Positions 10,897 to 18,969 of a stretch of 43,459 nt of DNA are shown one piece after another. The notes below the pieces were generated by a model. It did no database searches, had not been told where the DNA came from, and saw nothing but the letters and a program-made list of their open reading frames with translations. Both the position numbers and the translations under genes were made by a program. Every line of letters starts with the position of its first letter. The stretch's first letter is position 1. This stretch comes from Chromatiaceae bacterium (lineage in GTDB: Bacteria > Pseudomonadota > Gammaproteobacteria > Chromatiales > Chromatiaceae), in the NCBI GenBank assembly GCA_028277905.1, contig JANQFI010000617.1, forward strand, positions 1-43,459, written 5' to 3'.

Positions 10897-10999
10897 ACCG
10901 GAGCAATGCTGGCATGCATCGCGATAACCTCAAGAATTTCGGAGGTTGAATTGGGGCTTGCCTGAACGAAGAATTGAGAAGACAGTAGAGGATTTAGAG

Positions 11000-12904
11000 A
11001 TGAACCTGATCATGGGCTTGCTCGGCAGCCTTTTCCGCTTCGTCAATCGTTGGGTGCCTTGGCATCGCTTGCCGTTCTTCCTCGCCTTGCCGAATCTCGC
11101 TGCGCTGCGCCACGACCTACGCCAACGGAATCTATACGGCACCCAGCGATCTCCAGGACCGGCGCCACAACCGGGAGTCCAGGACCAGGTCAACAACCGC
11201 GCCGCGGACGGTAGCTACAATGACTTGACGCATCCGAAGATGGGGGCCGCCGGGACCCGATTCGGCCGCAACGTACCGCTGGACCAAACCTTTGCCGAGC
11301 AGGACGACCAGTTGCTCGACCCGAATCCGCGCCTCATCAGCAAGGAGTTGCTGACGCGGAAGACCTTCAAGCCCGTTCCCCATTTGAGTGTCAATGCGGC
11401 CGGTTGGCTGCAGTTCATGGTGCACGATTGGTTCAGCCACGGCGGCAATGCGCTGCCGACGGACGAGGCGATCCCGCCGCTACTGCGGGAGCCGATCCGG
11501 GTGCCGATCCCGGCCGGTGACGAATGGCACGAGGACCCGATGATCGTCTATCGGACACGTCCGCTGGTCGAGGATCGCGTGCCCGAGGATGAGGGCAAGC
11601 CGGCCGCCTACCGGAACGTCTCGACCCAGTGGTGGGATGCATCGCAGCTATACGGCAGCTCGTTGGCGCGACAGATCTGGCTTCGTACCCAGGCGCCGAT
11701 GATCGACAGCGCCGAGGCCGCCGCAGAGCAGGGCGAGATGCTCGCCAACGGCAAGCTACACCTGCTCCCCAACGGCCACCTGCCGCGCTTCACAAAGCAC
11801 AGGTCAGACGGCTCACCGGAGATCCTCGAGCTGAACGGCGAGCCCGGCAATGCTTGGCTGGGCCTGTCGGTATTCCATACCCTGTTCGCGCGCGAGCACA
11901 ATCACGTCTGCGACCAGCTCGCGCGAGAGTATCCGCAGCGAGCTGAAGACGGCGAATGGCTCTTCCAAAAGGCCCGCCTAATTGTCGCCGCGCTGCTGGC
12001 CAAGATCCATACGGTCGAATGGACGCCGGCGATACTGAATACGCCGGAGCTGCGGTTCGCCATGCGGGCCAATTGGTGGGGGTTGCAGGGACAACGGCTC
12101 GTCGAAGGCTTCGGGCGCTTTTCAGACAGCGAGCTATTTTCCGGAATCATCGGTTCCGAGACGGATCATCATGCCGCGGATTACTCGATTACCGAGGAGT
12201 TCAATGCCGTCTATCGGATGCACTCGCTCGTGCCCGATCGGTTCTCGTTGCGCAGGTATCAGGATGACGCTCCGATCTTCGACCGGGACCTGTCTTTGCA
12301 GGAGATTGCCGGCGGTCGGGTTCCGGAGCTGTACGATCAGGGTGTCTCGCTCGCCGATGCCTTCTACTCCCTTGGCACCGAGCATCCCGGGCTACTCAAG
12401 CTGAACAATTTTCCGACCGTGCTGCAGGGGTTGCACAAGCAGGCACCCTCGGCGCGCGTGGTCGATCTCGGCACGATCGACATCCTCCGGGACCGCGAGC
12501 GCGGGGTGCCCAGGTATTGCGCCTTCCGTCGAGCACTACGGATGACGGTGCCAATGAGCTTCGAAGAGCTGTGCGAGCATCCTGAAGACGCGCCGCGCCT
12601 GCGTGAGATCTATAAGGATGTTGAGAAGGTGGACCTGCTGGTCGGCTGTGCCGCAGAGAAATGGCCTGCAGGCTTCGGCTTCTCGGATACCGCGTTCCGG
12701 ATTTTCATCCTGATGGCATCGCGTCGCTTGAAGAGCGACCGTTTCTTCACGACGCATTTCACACCCGAGGCGTACACGACATTCGGCATCCGCTACGTGC
12801 GTGACAATTCGATGACCGCCGTGCTGCTGCGCCATCTGCCGGAGCTTGCGCCGCGGCTCGACGGCGTCAAGAACGCCTTCTTCCCATGGAAACGCGGAGG
12901 TTGA
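11000..12904 (+). CDS. Haem peroxidase-family fatty-acid dioxygenase (COX/Ppo-like)
   Basis: This 634-aa protein belongs to the animal haem peroxidase superfamily, in the branch that includes cyclooxygenases, alpha-dioxygenases and fungal Ppo linoleate dioxygenases. The distal haem segment is LQFMVHDWFSHG with His142 and Gln138 four residues before it, the COX Gln203/His207 spacing. The proximal segment is EFNAVYRMHSLVPD with Tyr405 and His408, the YxxH arrangement in which the COX/Ppo tyrosine abstracts hydrogen from the fatty acid. THQWWDASQLYGS-like and WLGLSVFHTLFAREHN blocks also fit. I choose ATG 11000 with AGAGGA seven bases upstream; a TTG at 10946 is open but lacks spacing to its GGAGG. 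It is the first gene of a five-gene operon; the next gene starts four bases after its stop. The lipid substrate is inferred. Confidence 0.88.
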   Translation: MNLIMGLLGSLFRFVNRWVPWHRLPFFLALPNLAALRHDLRQRNLYGTQRSPGPAPQPGVQDQVNNRAADGSYNDLTHPKMGAAGTRFGRNVPLDQTFAEQDDQLLDPNPRLISKELLTRKTFKPVPHLSVNAAGWLQFMVHDWFSHGGNALPTDEAIPPLLREPIRVPIPAGDEWHEDPMIVYRTRPLVEDRVPEDEGKPAAYRNVSTQWWDASQLYGSSLARQIWLRTQAPMIDSAEAAAEQGEMLANGKLHLLPNGHLPRFTKHRSDGSPEILELNGEPGNAWLGLSVFHTLFAREHNHVCDQLAREYPQRAEDGEWLFQKARLIVAALLAKIHTVEWTPAILNTPELRFAMRANWWGLQGQRLVEGFGRFSDSELFSGIIGSETDHHAADYSITEEFNAVYRMHSLVPDRFSLRRYQDDAPIFDRDLSLQEIAGGRVPELYDQGVSLADAFYSLGTEHPGLLKLNNFPTVLQGLHKQAPSARVVDLGTIDILRDRERGVPRYCAFRRALRMTVPMSFEELCEHPEDAPRLREIYKDVEKVDLLVGCAAEKWPAGFGFSDTAFRIFILMASRRLKSDRFFTTHFTPEAYTTFGIRYVRDNSMTAVLLRHLPELAPRLDGVKNAFFPWKRGG

Positions 12905-12908
12905 GGAG

Positions 12909-13829
12909 ATGTCCAGATCGATACGAATCCCCTTTATTGCCGACCTATTGTTGATCGACGACTTCAACGCACTGAAAGCACTCGACTCTGAGCCTCGCAT
13001 CGACCGCGATCTGTCGCCGCGCGGGCCCCTGCTGAATCGGTTGATCCTGCGCCGGACCGCGCGCTTGGCACACGAAGGCGCACCTTGGCCAGCATTCCTG
13101 GCGCGCGATGCTCTCGGTAGGGCGGCAAGGGTGCGGGCGCTTGCACAGCGCCTTGATCAGATCGGTGTGGATGCACTTACCAAGGACAAGGACATCGACG
13201 GGATCGCGGTCTGGGTCGCCGGCGGCACCGGCGATCGGGAGGAGGTCGGCGTCCGCTTGCAACGGATCGTCGGCAGACTGTTCGTCGACCGATACGATGC
13301 CGACGCGGAGAGCTGGCGCGCGGCCGAGACGATTCGGCGCTGGACGAGCGGAGGGCCGCTGGAGGCCCTTTGGCTGTCCTTGTCCGGCCGCTTGCGCTCG
13401 GCGCGCGATCTGATCGTGTCCCGGGCGGCCGGCGACCTGTACTGCGCGCACGGAACCGGCATCGCGATCCACAACATCTTGGACGCCGTAGAACGTCTTA
13501 AGGGCCTGCTTGCCGATCCCGGCACCAGGGGTCGCGTCCGGGACGAGACCGTTGCCGCGCAATGTCTCCAGGCACCCGAGAATCTGCTGCGAACCGTGAC
13601 GCACAACATCCAGACTGCTGAGCGGCGCGACCCTTTGCTGCCGAGCTCGCTGGTTGTTGTACAGCTGGACTGCGCAACCCAAGGCAGTGCCGACGTCGAT
13701 GCCATGTTCCACGCGAGCTCATGGGCTGCCTGCCCGGCTCACGCGTACGTGACGGTGCTGCTGCGCGCAATCCTCAGAGCCGTCGAGTCTCACCGTCAGA
13801 CATCGCAAATGGGAGGGGCGGCCGCATGA
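12909..13829 (+). CDS. Short cytochrome P450-like protein with degraded signature residues
   Basis: This is a 306-aa, mostly helical protein with no clear full-length relative by eye. The C-terminal third follows the order of a P450: a K-helix-like VAAQCLQAPE (215-224), then NLLRTVTHNI and LPSSLVVVQLD (244-254), then FHASSWAACPAH with Cys275 before a final helix. The ExxR of the K helix would be Gln-x-x-Gln, and the Cys loop is one residue longer than FxxGxxxCxG and lacks its glycines. The protein also lacks roughly the first hundred residues of a P450. In fungal Ppo enzymes a dioxygenase is fused to a P450 domain in the same order, which makes this reading attractive. AGGAG overlaps the spacing from the upstream stop; the stop overlaps the next start as ATGA. 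The family call is tentative. Confidence 0.5.
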   Translation: MSRSIRIPFIADLLLIDDFNALKALDSEPRIDRDLSPRGPLLNRLILRRTARLAHEGAPWPAFLARDALGRAARVRALAQRLDQIGVDALTKDKDIDGIAVWVAGGTGDREEVGVRLQRIVGRLFVDRYDADAESWRAAETIRRWTSGGPLEALWLSLSGRLRSARDLIVSRAAGDLYCAHGTGIAIHNILDAVERLKGLLADPGTRGRVRDETVAAQCLQAPENLLRTVTHNIQTAERRDPLLPSSLVVVQLDCATQGSADVDAMFHASSWAACPAHAYVTVLLRAILRAVESHRQTSQMGGAAA

Positions 13830-15235
13830 GCGCGCAACAGACGACCGACCGACCGGATGTGGTGCCCGGCGCGACCGGCGATCCGATATTCCGGCCGTTG
13901 GAGTTCCGCAATCTGACGGTCAAGAACCGGATCTTTCGGTCAAACATTTCCGGCAAGTTCGACAACGAGGATGGCAGCCTGAGCCAGACCCGGGTCAACT
14001 GGGAGGCCATGTTCGCGGAGGGCGGCGTCGGCACGATCGTCTCATCCTATGTGCCGGTGCTGATGGAAGGGCGGATCATCGCTGGCTATGCGACCATCCA
14101 CGACGATGACTTCATCGACGCCTGGAGAGTCGTCGGCGACTCGGTACATCGGCACAACGCCAAGTACATCATGCAGCTCAGTCACTCTGGGCGGCAAATG
14201 GATTTGCCCGGCATTCACAACCAAGGCCGCCGCACGCCGAGTAGCACCGACCGGCCCGAGTCGCTGCACGGCTTCCTATGCCGGCGGATGACAAGAGCGG
14301 ATATCAGACGTACGGTTGATGCCTTTGCACAAGGCGCACGGCGCGCGCGAGCGGCTGGCTTGGATGGCGTCGAGCTGCACGGGGCGAATGGCTATCTGAT
14401 CACACAGTTCCTCAGTTCCGGCATCAACGACCGTGATGACGAATACGGCGGTGCATTGCCGAACCGGGCCCGTTTTCTGCTGGACATCATCCACGGGATA
14501 CGTCGTGAGGTTGGCGACGACTTCCACCTGCAGGTCAAGATATCGGCGGTGGATCACAACAACGTACTGCCGTGGGAAAGAAAAGGAAACACCTTGGCAG
14601 AAACGATCCAGGTTTGTAGATGGTGTGAGATCGCCGGCGCCGATGCGATCCACGTCTCGATGGGGAGCCTGTTCCCTCACCCGCTGAATCCGCCCGGCGA
14701 CTTCGACTTCCCGACGATTGCGGCAACCTACGACGCGATGCTGTATGCCGGCGTGAACACGCTCCGGAATTACTTGATGTTCCGCTACCGGGCGTTGCAG
14801 CCGATCTTCCGCTGGCTCTGGTTTCGGATGAAAAAGGGCTACCCTGTCGAGGGCGTTGCTGCCGATGCTGCCAAGGCCATCAGGGAGGCCCTATCGATAC
14901 CGGTCATTTGCACCGGCGGTTTTCAGGACGCCGCGCTGGTGCGGCGCCTACTGTCGGACGGTTGGTTTGATGGGGTTTCGATGGCGCGTGCGTTGATCGC
15001 GAATCCGGACCTCCCGAAGACCTGGGCGGCAGGCAGCGACCAGCCAGAGCGGCCCTGTACCTTCTGCAACAAGTGTCTGCTGAATGCTCCGAAGAATCCC
15101 TTGGGTTGCTACGAGCCCGACCGTTTCGACGGGGATTGGGCCCGTATGGTCCGAGAGATCGAGAAGGTCTATTCGACGAAGCCCATCCTGCGGGTCCCTG
15201 GCGTTGCCGTTTCCTCGGGAGGTAACATCCAATGA
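13826..15235 (+). CDS. Old-yellow-enzyme / 2,4-dienoyl-CoA reductase-type flavin oxidoreductase
   Basis: This is an FMN TIM-barrel ene-reductase of 469 aa. Family blocks are LTVKNRIFRSN, QLSHSGRQ, the long active-site strip HGANGYLITQFLSSGIND followed by RDDEYGG, and the FMN-binding strand PVICTGGF with SMARALIANPDL. A cysteine cluster CTFCNKCLLN...GC (four Cys, as in the 2,4-dienoyl-CoA reductase branch) suggests a [4Fe-4S] cluster, but the C-terminal FAD/NADPH domain of that enzyme is absent, so an outside electron donor is likely. It reduces C=C bonds next to carbonyls; in this operon the substrate may be an oxidised lipid, as for plant 12-oxophytodienoate reductase (inference). ATG 13826 overlaps the previous stop (ATGA), with GGGAGGGG upstream. 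Confidence 0.9.
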   Translation: MSAQQTTDRPDVVPGATGDPIFRPLEFRNLTVKNRIFRSNISGKFDNEDGSLSQTRVNWEAMFAEGGVGTIVSSYVPVLMEGRIIAGYATIHDDDFIDAWRVVGDSVHRHNAKYIMQLSHSGRQMDLPGIHNQGRRTPSSTDRPESLHGFLCRRMTRADIRRTVDAFAQGARRARAAGLDGVELHGANGYLITQFLSSGINDRDDEYGGALPNRARFLLDIIHGIRREVGDDFHLQVKISAVDHNNVLPWERKGNTLAETIQVCRWCEIAGADAIHVSMGSLFPHPLNPPGDFDFPTIAATYDAMLYAGVNTLRNYLMFRYRALQPIFRWLWFRMKKGYPVEGVAADAAKAIREALSIPVICTGGFQDAALVRRLLSDGWFDGVSMARALIANPDLPKTWAAGSDQPERPCTFCNKCLLNAPKNPLGCYEPDRFDGDWARMVREIEKVYSTKPILRVPGVAVSSGGNIQ

Positions 15236-16836
15236 GTGGCTCGGAAACCTGGGTGACCGCGAGCCAGGAGTACATGTTCGCTCGTCGCTGGCCGCGAGCT
15301 CTGGCCGGGTTACTGTTGTTGGCGATCGTGTTGACCGGCATTGCCGGCCTCGCGGTCGGCATAGCGGTGCTCGTCTCGTTGAGCCGCTCGGACAGGCCCC
15401 ACTACGCGGATGCGGTGGAGCATTTCAAGTACGGATCGATCGGCAGCGAGCCTTCGAGCGGCCTGCCGGCCAAGCTCTGGCATGCGTTGCCTTACCTGAT
15501 ACCGGAGGCCTTCGGCGAGTCGCGCGACTACAGCGTGTTCGGCTTCTTGTATGAAAATGACGCCGGTCGCGGTAAGCACGCGCTGCCGATCGGACTCGGC
15601 AGCCGCGTCGAATCCGGTGTGGAGCTCGTGTGGCTCAACTGTGCCGTCTGCCACACCGGCACGGTCACCGACGCTACAGGCAAGCGGCGGATCATTTCCG
15701 GGATGCCGGCCAACAATCTGGACCTATATCGCTTTTTCGTCTTCTTACTGTCGCTGTCCAAGGATGCGAGGATCGGCGATATCGATCAGGTGGAGCAGGC
15801 CATCCAGGCATCCGGCGATGGCCTAGGCTGGATAGAGAAGCAAGTCTGGCGCTTCGTCGTGCTGCCACAGGTCCGCGAGCAGCTGATCATGACGGCCACC
15901 GCTGTGCTGCCGCTGCTTGAGGCGCAGTCCCCTTGGGGTCCCGGTCGGGTCGACACGTTCAACCCTTATAAGCTCCTACACTTGCGAGGCTCGCTGAGCG
16001 ATCTCGATCCGGCGGAGGTCGCCGCGGCGTCGGACTTCCCCAGCATCTTCCTGCAGGGGCCGAGAGAGGGAATGCAGCTGCATTGGGACGGCAATAACAG
16101 ATCACTGGCCGAGCGCAACCTGAGTGCCGCGCTCGGCGCAGGCGTGACGCCTGAGACGGTGGACATCGCGGCGATCGAGCGCGTGGCCGACTGGCTGATG
16201 GACTTACCGCCGCCGCCGTCGCCGGCGCTGGCGGCGGGAAACCGTCCCGATCCTCGCGTCCTCGCGCAGGGCAAGCAGCTATATGCCGAGGTCTGCTTCG
16301 CTTGCCATGGTGGCCGCAGCAATGCTATCGACCAAAAGGGCCGGTATCCTGGCGATCCGTACGACTTCGGCGGGCGATTGGTCGGCACCGTCACGCCGAT
16401 CCATGAGGTGGGGACCGACCCTGGACGGCTGGACAGCTACACGGCGGACTTCGCGCAGGACCAGCGGCAGTTCTTTGCCGACACGCCCTACCAGTTCAAG
16501 CATTTCGAGAAGACCGACGGCTACGCCAACCATCCTTTGGACGGCCTTTGGCTGCGGGCACCGTATTTGCACAATGGCAGCGTGCCTACGCTGGCGGATT
16601 TGTTGGACCCTCCCGAGGCGAGACCGCGCGCTTTCATTCGAGGTATCGACAAGATTGATACCTTGAAGGGCGGTTTCGAGGCGCCTCCCTGCGAGCCGCA
16701 GGCCCAACCGCGAGCGGAGCGCGGCTATTGCTTCGATACGAGCCTGCCGGGGAACAGCAATGGCGGCCACCTTTGGGGAACAGATCTGCCACCGGACGAC
16801 AAGGCGGCGCTGCGAGCCTACCTGTTGACGTTCTAA
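15232..16836 (+). CDS. RoxA-like membrane-anchored di-haem cytochrome c
   Basis: The protein has 534 aa, with one N-terminal membrane helix (about residues 22-46), then an exported domain with two c-type haem motifs, CAVCH (137-141) and CFACH (355-359). The strip LDGLWLRAPYLHNGSVPTL near 440 is typical of the large di-haem cytochromes related to cytochrome c peroxidase and the rubber oxygenases RoxA/RoxB. Spacing of the two haem motifs (218 residues) is close to that of RoxA. Rubber oxygenases cleave isoprene double bonds with O2; others of the fold are peroxidases or electron carriers. Its start overlaps the ene-reductase stop (ATGA). The periplasmic location follows from the haem c motifs. 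Whether it is an oxygenase or only an electron-transfer partner is open. Confidence 0.85.
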   Translation: MSGSETWVTASQEYMFARRWPRALAGLLLLAIVLTGIAGLAVGIAVLVSLSRSDRPHYADAVEHFKYGSIGSEPSSGLPAKLWHALPYLIPEAFGESRDYSVFGFLYENDAGRGKHALPIGLGSRVESGVELVWLNCAVCHTGTVTDATGKRRIISGMPANNLDLYRFFVFLLSLSKDARIGDIDQVEQAIQASGDGLGWIEKQVWRFVVLPQVREQLIMTATAVLPLLEAQSPWGPGRVDTFNPYKLLHLRGSLSDLDPAEVAAASDFPSIFLQGPREGMQLHWDGNNRSLAERNLSAALGAGVTPETVDIAAIERVADWLMDLPPPPSPALAAGNRPDPRVLAQGKQLYAEVCFACHGGRSNAIDQKGRYPGDPYDFGGRLVGTVTPIHEVGTDPGRLDSYTADFAQDQRQFFADTPYQFKHFEKTDGYANHPLDGLWLRAPYLHNGSVPTLADLLDPPEARPRAFIRGIDKIDTLKGGFEAPPCEPQAQPRAERGYCFDTSLPGNSNGGHLWGTDLPPDDKAALRAYLLTF

Positions 16837-16884
16837 GACTACGAGCTCCGTTGCGGTTGCCCAGACAAGTCCGAGGATATTGCA

Positions 16885-17313
16885 ATGCATGCAGAATTGA
16901 TCGACACGCAGGCCAAGCCCATCGATACCTATCAAGCCTTCAAGCGCTGGATGACGTTGGCGATCATCGCCAACCTCGTGGTCGGGCTTGCCCTGTTATT
17001 GGAGCCGCTCGGCTTTGTGGCGGTAATCGGCATAGACGCGATGTATCCAGACATTTGGATCCGTTATGTCGGGCTGATGCTAATCGTCTTGACTTTGAGC
17101 TATATCCCGATTCGGCTTATGCCGCCCGTCTATCTGCCGCTTGCGTTCTACGCTGTAGCCCTGCGCGCGCTGTTCGTGCTGTTTTTCCTTTATGCTGCGG
17201 TTTCGGCCAGCGGCGGCTTCTTGTGGTTTGCGCTGTATGACGTCCTGTTCGGCGTATTGCTTGGGACCTCGCTCTGGCAGGGCTATCGCGACGAGCTCAT
17301 GTCACGGCCCTGA
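16885..17313 (+). CDS. Small four-helix membrane protein of the dioxygenase operon
   Basis: This 142-aa protein has about four hydrophobic segments: TLAIIANLVVGLALLLEPLG, a second around YVGLMLIVLTLSYIPI, a third around LAFYAVALRALFVLFFLY, and a fourth around LYDVLFGVLLGTSL. I do not recognise the family. CGAGGA upstream of ATG 16885 is a fair ribosome binding site. It follows the RoxA-like cytochrome by 48 bases on the same strand and is probably the last gene of the operon. An electron-transfer, quinone or anchoring role is possible but unsupported. Confidence 0.75.
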   Translation: MHAELIDTQAKPIDTYQAFKRWMTLAIIANLVVGLALLLEPLGFVAVIGIDAMYPDIWIRYVGLMLIVLTLSYIPIRLMPPVYLPLAFYAVALRALFVLFFLYAAVSASGGFLWFALYDVLFGVLLGTSLWQGYRDELMSRP

Positions 17314-17328
17314 CAAACCCCACTCGGA

Positions 17329-17395
17329 GGTTGTGAAGAATCCGCGGGCCGCAGCGAGGGCGTCCGCTGTAGGTCGGCGGGTTCTTCTTTCACAA
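17329..17395 (+). terminator. Possible terminator-type inverted repeat after the operon
   Basis: TTGTGAAGAATCCGC near 17330 is complementary, with one bulge and one mismatch, to GCGGGTTCTTCTTTCACAAG near 17377-17396. The long spacer (about 30 bases) and absence of a clean T-run make it a weak terminator candidate. Confidence 0.3.
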
Positions 17396-17557
17396 GCTCT
17401 CGGCGCCCGGGTTCGGTCGGCGATCGGGAGACAGGTCGCTGGGCGTGCACGGCGGCATCGTTATCGGCGCCCCGGACGTTCGAAGCGGTGCGGGCCGGCG
17501 CCGTGGGCGTCGGCCCGGCCATAGTCCTCTGGTGGCAGGGGGCGGTTTAACCCGGGG

Positions 17558-17765
17558 TTAGCCCTCGGCCCGGTAGCAGGGGTGATACAGGTCCATCAGA
17601 TTCACCCAGGTATTCGCGGAGACCTCACTGGCGATCCACCGGGCAGTAGCGGGGGCACAGGTCGCATTCGGCAAGATGATCGAGCGCCTCCCCGACCCGC
17701 GCGGCAAAGGTGCCGGATCGGAGCAGATGCACATAGGCGCGGGTGAAGCCACCCAATTCGGTGAG
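17558..17765 (-). pseudogene. Internally deleted radical SAM protein remnant
   Basis: In one minus-strand frame the segment reads LTELGGFTRAYVHLLRSG, then LDHLAECDLCPRYCPVDR, which matches the N-terminus of PflA-like radical SAM proteins. A few bases further another frame gives VSANTWVNLMDLYHPCYRA and a TAA stop, matching the C-terminal end of the same family. The roughly 200 residues between, with the CxxxCxxC cluster motif, are gone. Its 5' side is butted directly onto the IS21 transposase remnant. Confidence 0.65.
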
Positions 17766-18672
17766 CGCCGCTGAAGCCCTCGCCGTAGAGGCCGTCGTCT
17801 TTGACGAACTCGACCCCGGCTTCGACCCTGCCCTTGCTCTCCGGGTCGCAGCCCCCGCAGGCGCGGATGGCGAAGCCGGCGGCGGTGGCATAGCGGGCGA
17901 AGCGGCTGTTGAGCCGCAAGTCCCGGAACCGCTCCTCGATGACCACCAGCTTGGTCTGATCGTAGACACATGCCTCAGGTCGGCCACCGAAATAGCGGAA
18001 TGCCGAATCGTGCATGCGCATCAGCTCTGCGGTATCGATGGGGCGCGTACTGGCGGCCACGTACATCAGCCGCGAATATGACAGGACGAAGACCATCAGG
18101 TACACCCTGGTCTCGACACCGTCGATGCGTACACCGCGCAACTCCCCGCCGCCGACCTGGCACTGTACGCCAGGCACCATGTCCAGCACAGGCTCGTAAC
18201 AGCGCTCTTGCTTGGCCAGCACCGTCTCGCGCAGCTTCTCGATGTAGCGGCGCATTGTGCGCGCCGAGACCGACAGCTCCCAGTGCGCGGCTTCGCGCTT
18301 GCGGAGGACCTTCACCGCGCGGAAACGCGGTTAGGTCCCCAAGAGACGCTCGATGTAAGCCCGACGCACGTCCAGACGCTTGCTCCGAGCCTTGCGCTCC
18401 TGGTACGCGGCAACCTCCTCGGCGCTCATCTCGATGGACTTGCGCACCCTGTTGCGCGAGACCTTCAACTGCTCGGGAATGGCCCGTTGCGAGCTCCCTC
18501 GGCCTTCTTCCCACATCGCTTTGATCTTGTGAATCATGATCCGGTCTTTCAACGTTTCGTGCACCTCGGCCGCTGTTTGCCGAGGCCTCTAGGGGCCTCG
18601 CGGTCCCTTTTCCCCTCCCTGGGGTGGATCGCAATCGTTGACCCTAGGTGGGTCAGTTTAGGTGGTCATTAA
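17766..18672 (-). mobile_element. Truncated IS21-family element
   Basis: The element comprises a broken istA transposase frame and, beyond its start, two short direct repeats, TAGGTGGGTCA (18645-18655) and TTAGGTGGTCA (18658-18668), like the multiple terminal repeats of IS21 elements. The other end and the istB helper gene are missing; the element is cut at about 17766 where radical-SAM sequence begins. Confidence 0.75.
17790..18564 (-). pseudogene. IS21-type transposase IstA, frameshifted and truncated
   Basis: From ATG 18564 the first frame gives an HTH region (SQRAIPEQLKVSRNRVRKSI) and stops near 18331. The next frame resumes with AVKVLRKRE-like sequence from 18315 and holds the integrase core: VYLMVFVLSYSRLMYVAAST, FGGRPEACVYDQTKLVVI and DPESKGRVEAGVEFVK. 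The first catalytic Asp is missing: QVGGGE stands where IS21 relatives have QVD-x-GE. With the frameshift, the lost Asp and the missing C-terminus this copy is inactive. Confidence 0.85.
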
Positions 18673-18969
18673 CAACCGCCATCATCGACGATCGATGGCG
18701 TACCCACCCTGTCTCTCGGCTCTGCCCGCTGCGCCGCAATATCTCCCCACAAGCATACTGAAACAGACCCTTTGGCTTCTCGACAGCTCCCCAACCACCC
18801 TCGTTGCGTGTTGACCGACATTCCCGTCCTTGTTAGCCTCTCCAATCAGATCGCCCTGGACTCAAGGGGTCGCTTGGATTTCCTATTCATTGTTCGTTAT
18901 CCGTATATTTGTACGGCCCAAACGGCCTTTCGCCACCATGCATCCCAACCGAGCGAGGTCGGACTGATC

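Larger units (their letters stand above)
9904..10999. other. Long intergenic region with repeat copies and a hairpin
   Basis: No supportable gene lies in this 1.1 kb. It holds a half copy of the dispersed element (about 10061-10113), a full reverse copy (10462-10624), and a strong stem-loop at 10872-10896 ahead of the dioxygenase operon. Short frames here do not resemble known proteins and overlap the repeats. Confidence 0.6.

Noticed and set aside
17970..18672. Plus-strand frames over the IS21 remnant
   Set aside because: They are shadows of the transposase on the opposite strand; no domain or start signal.
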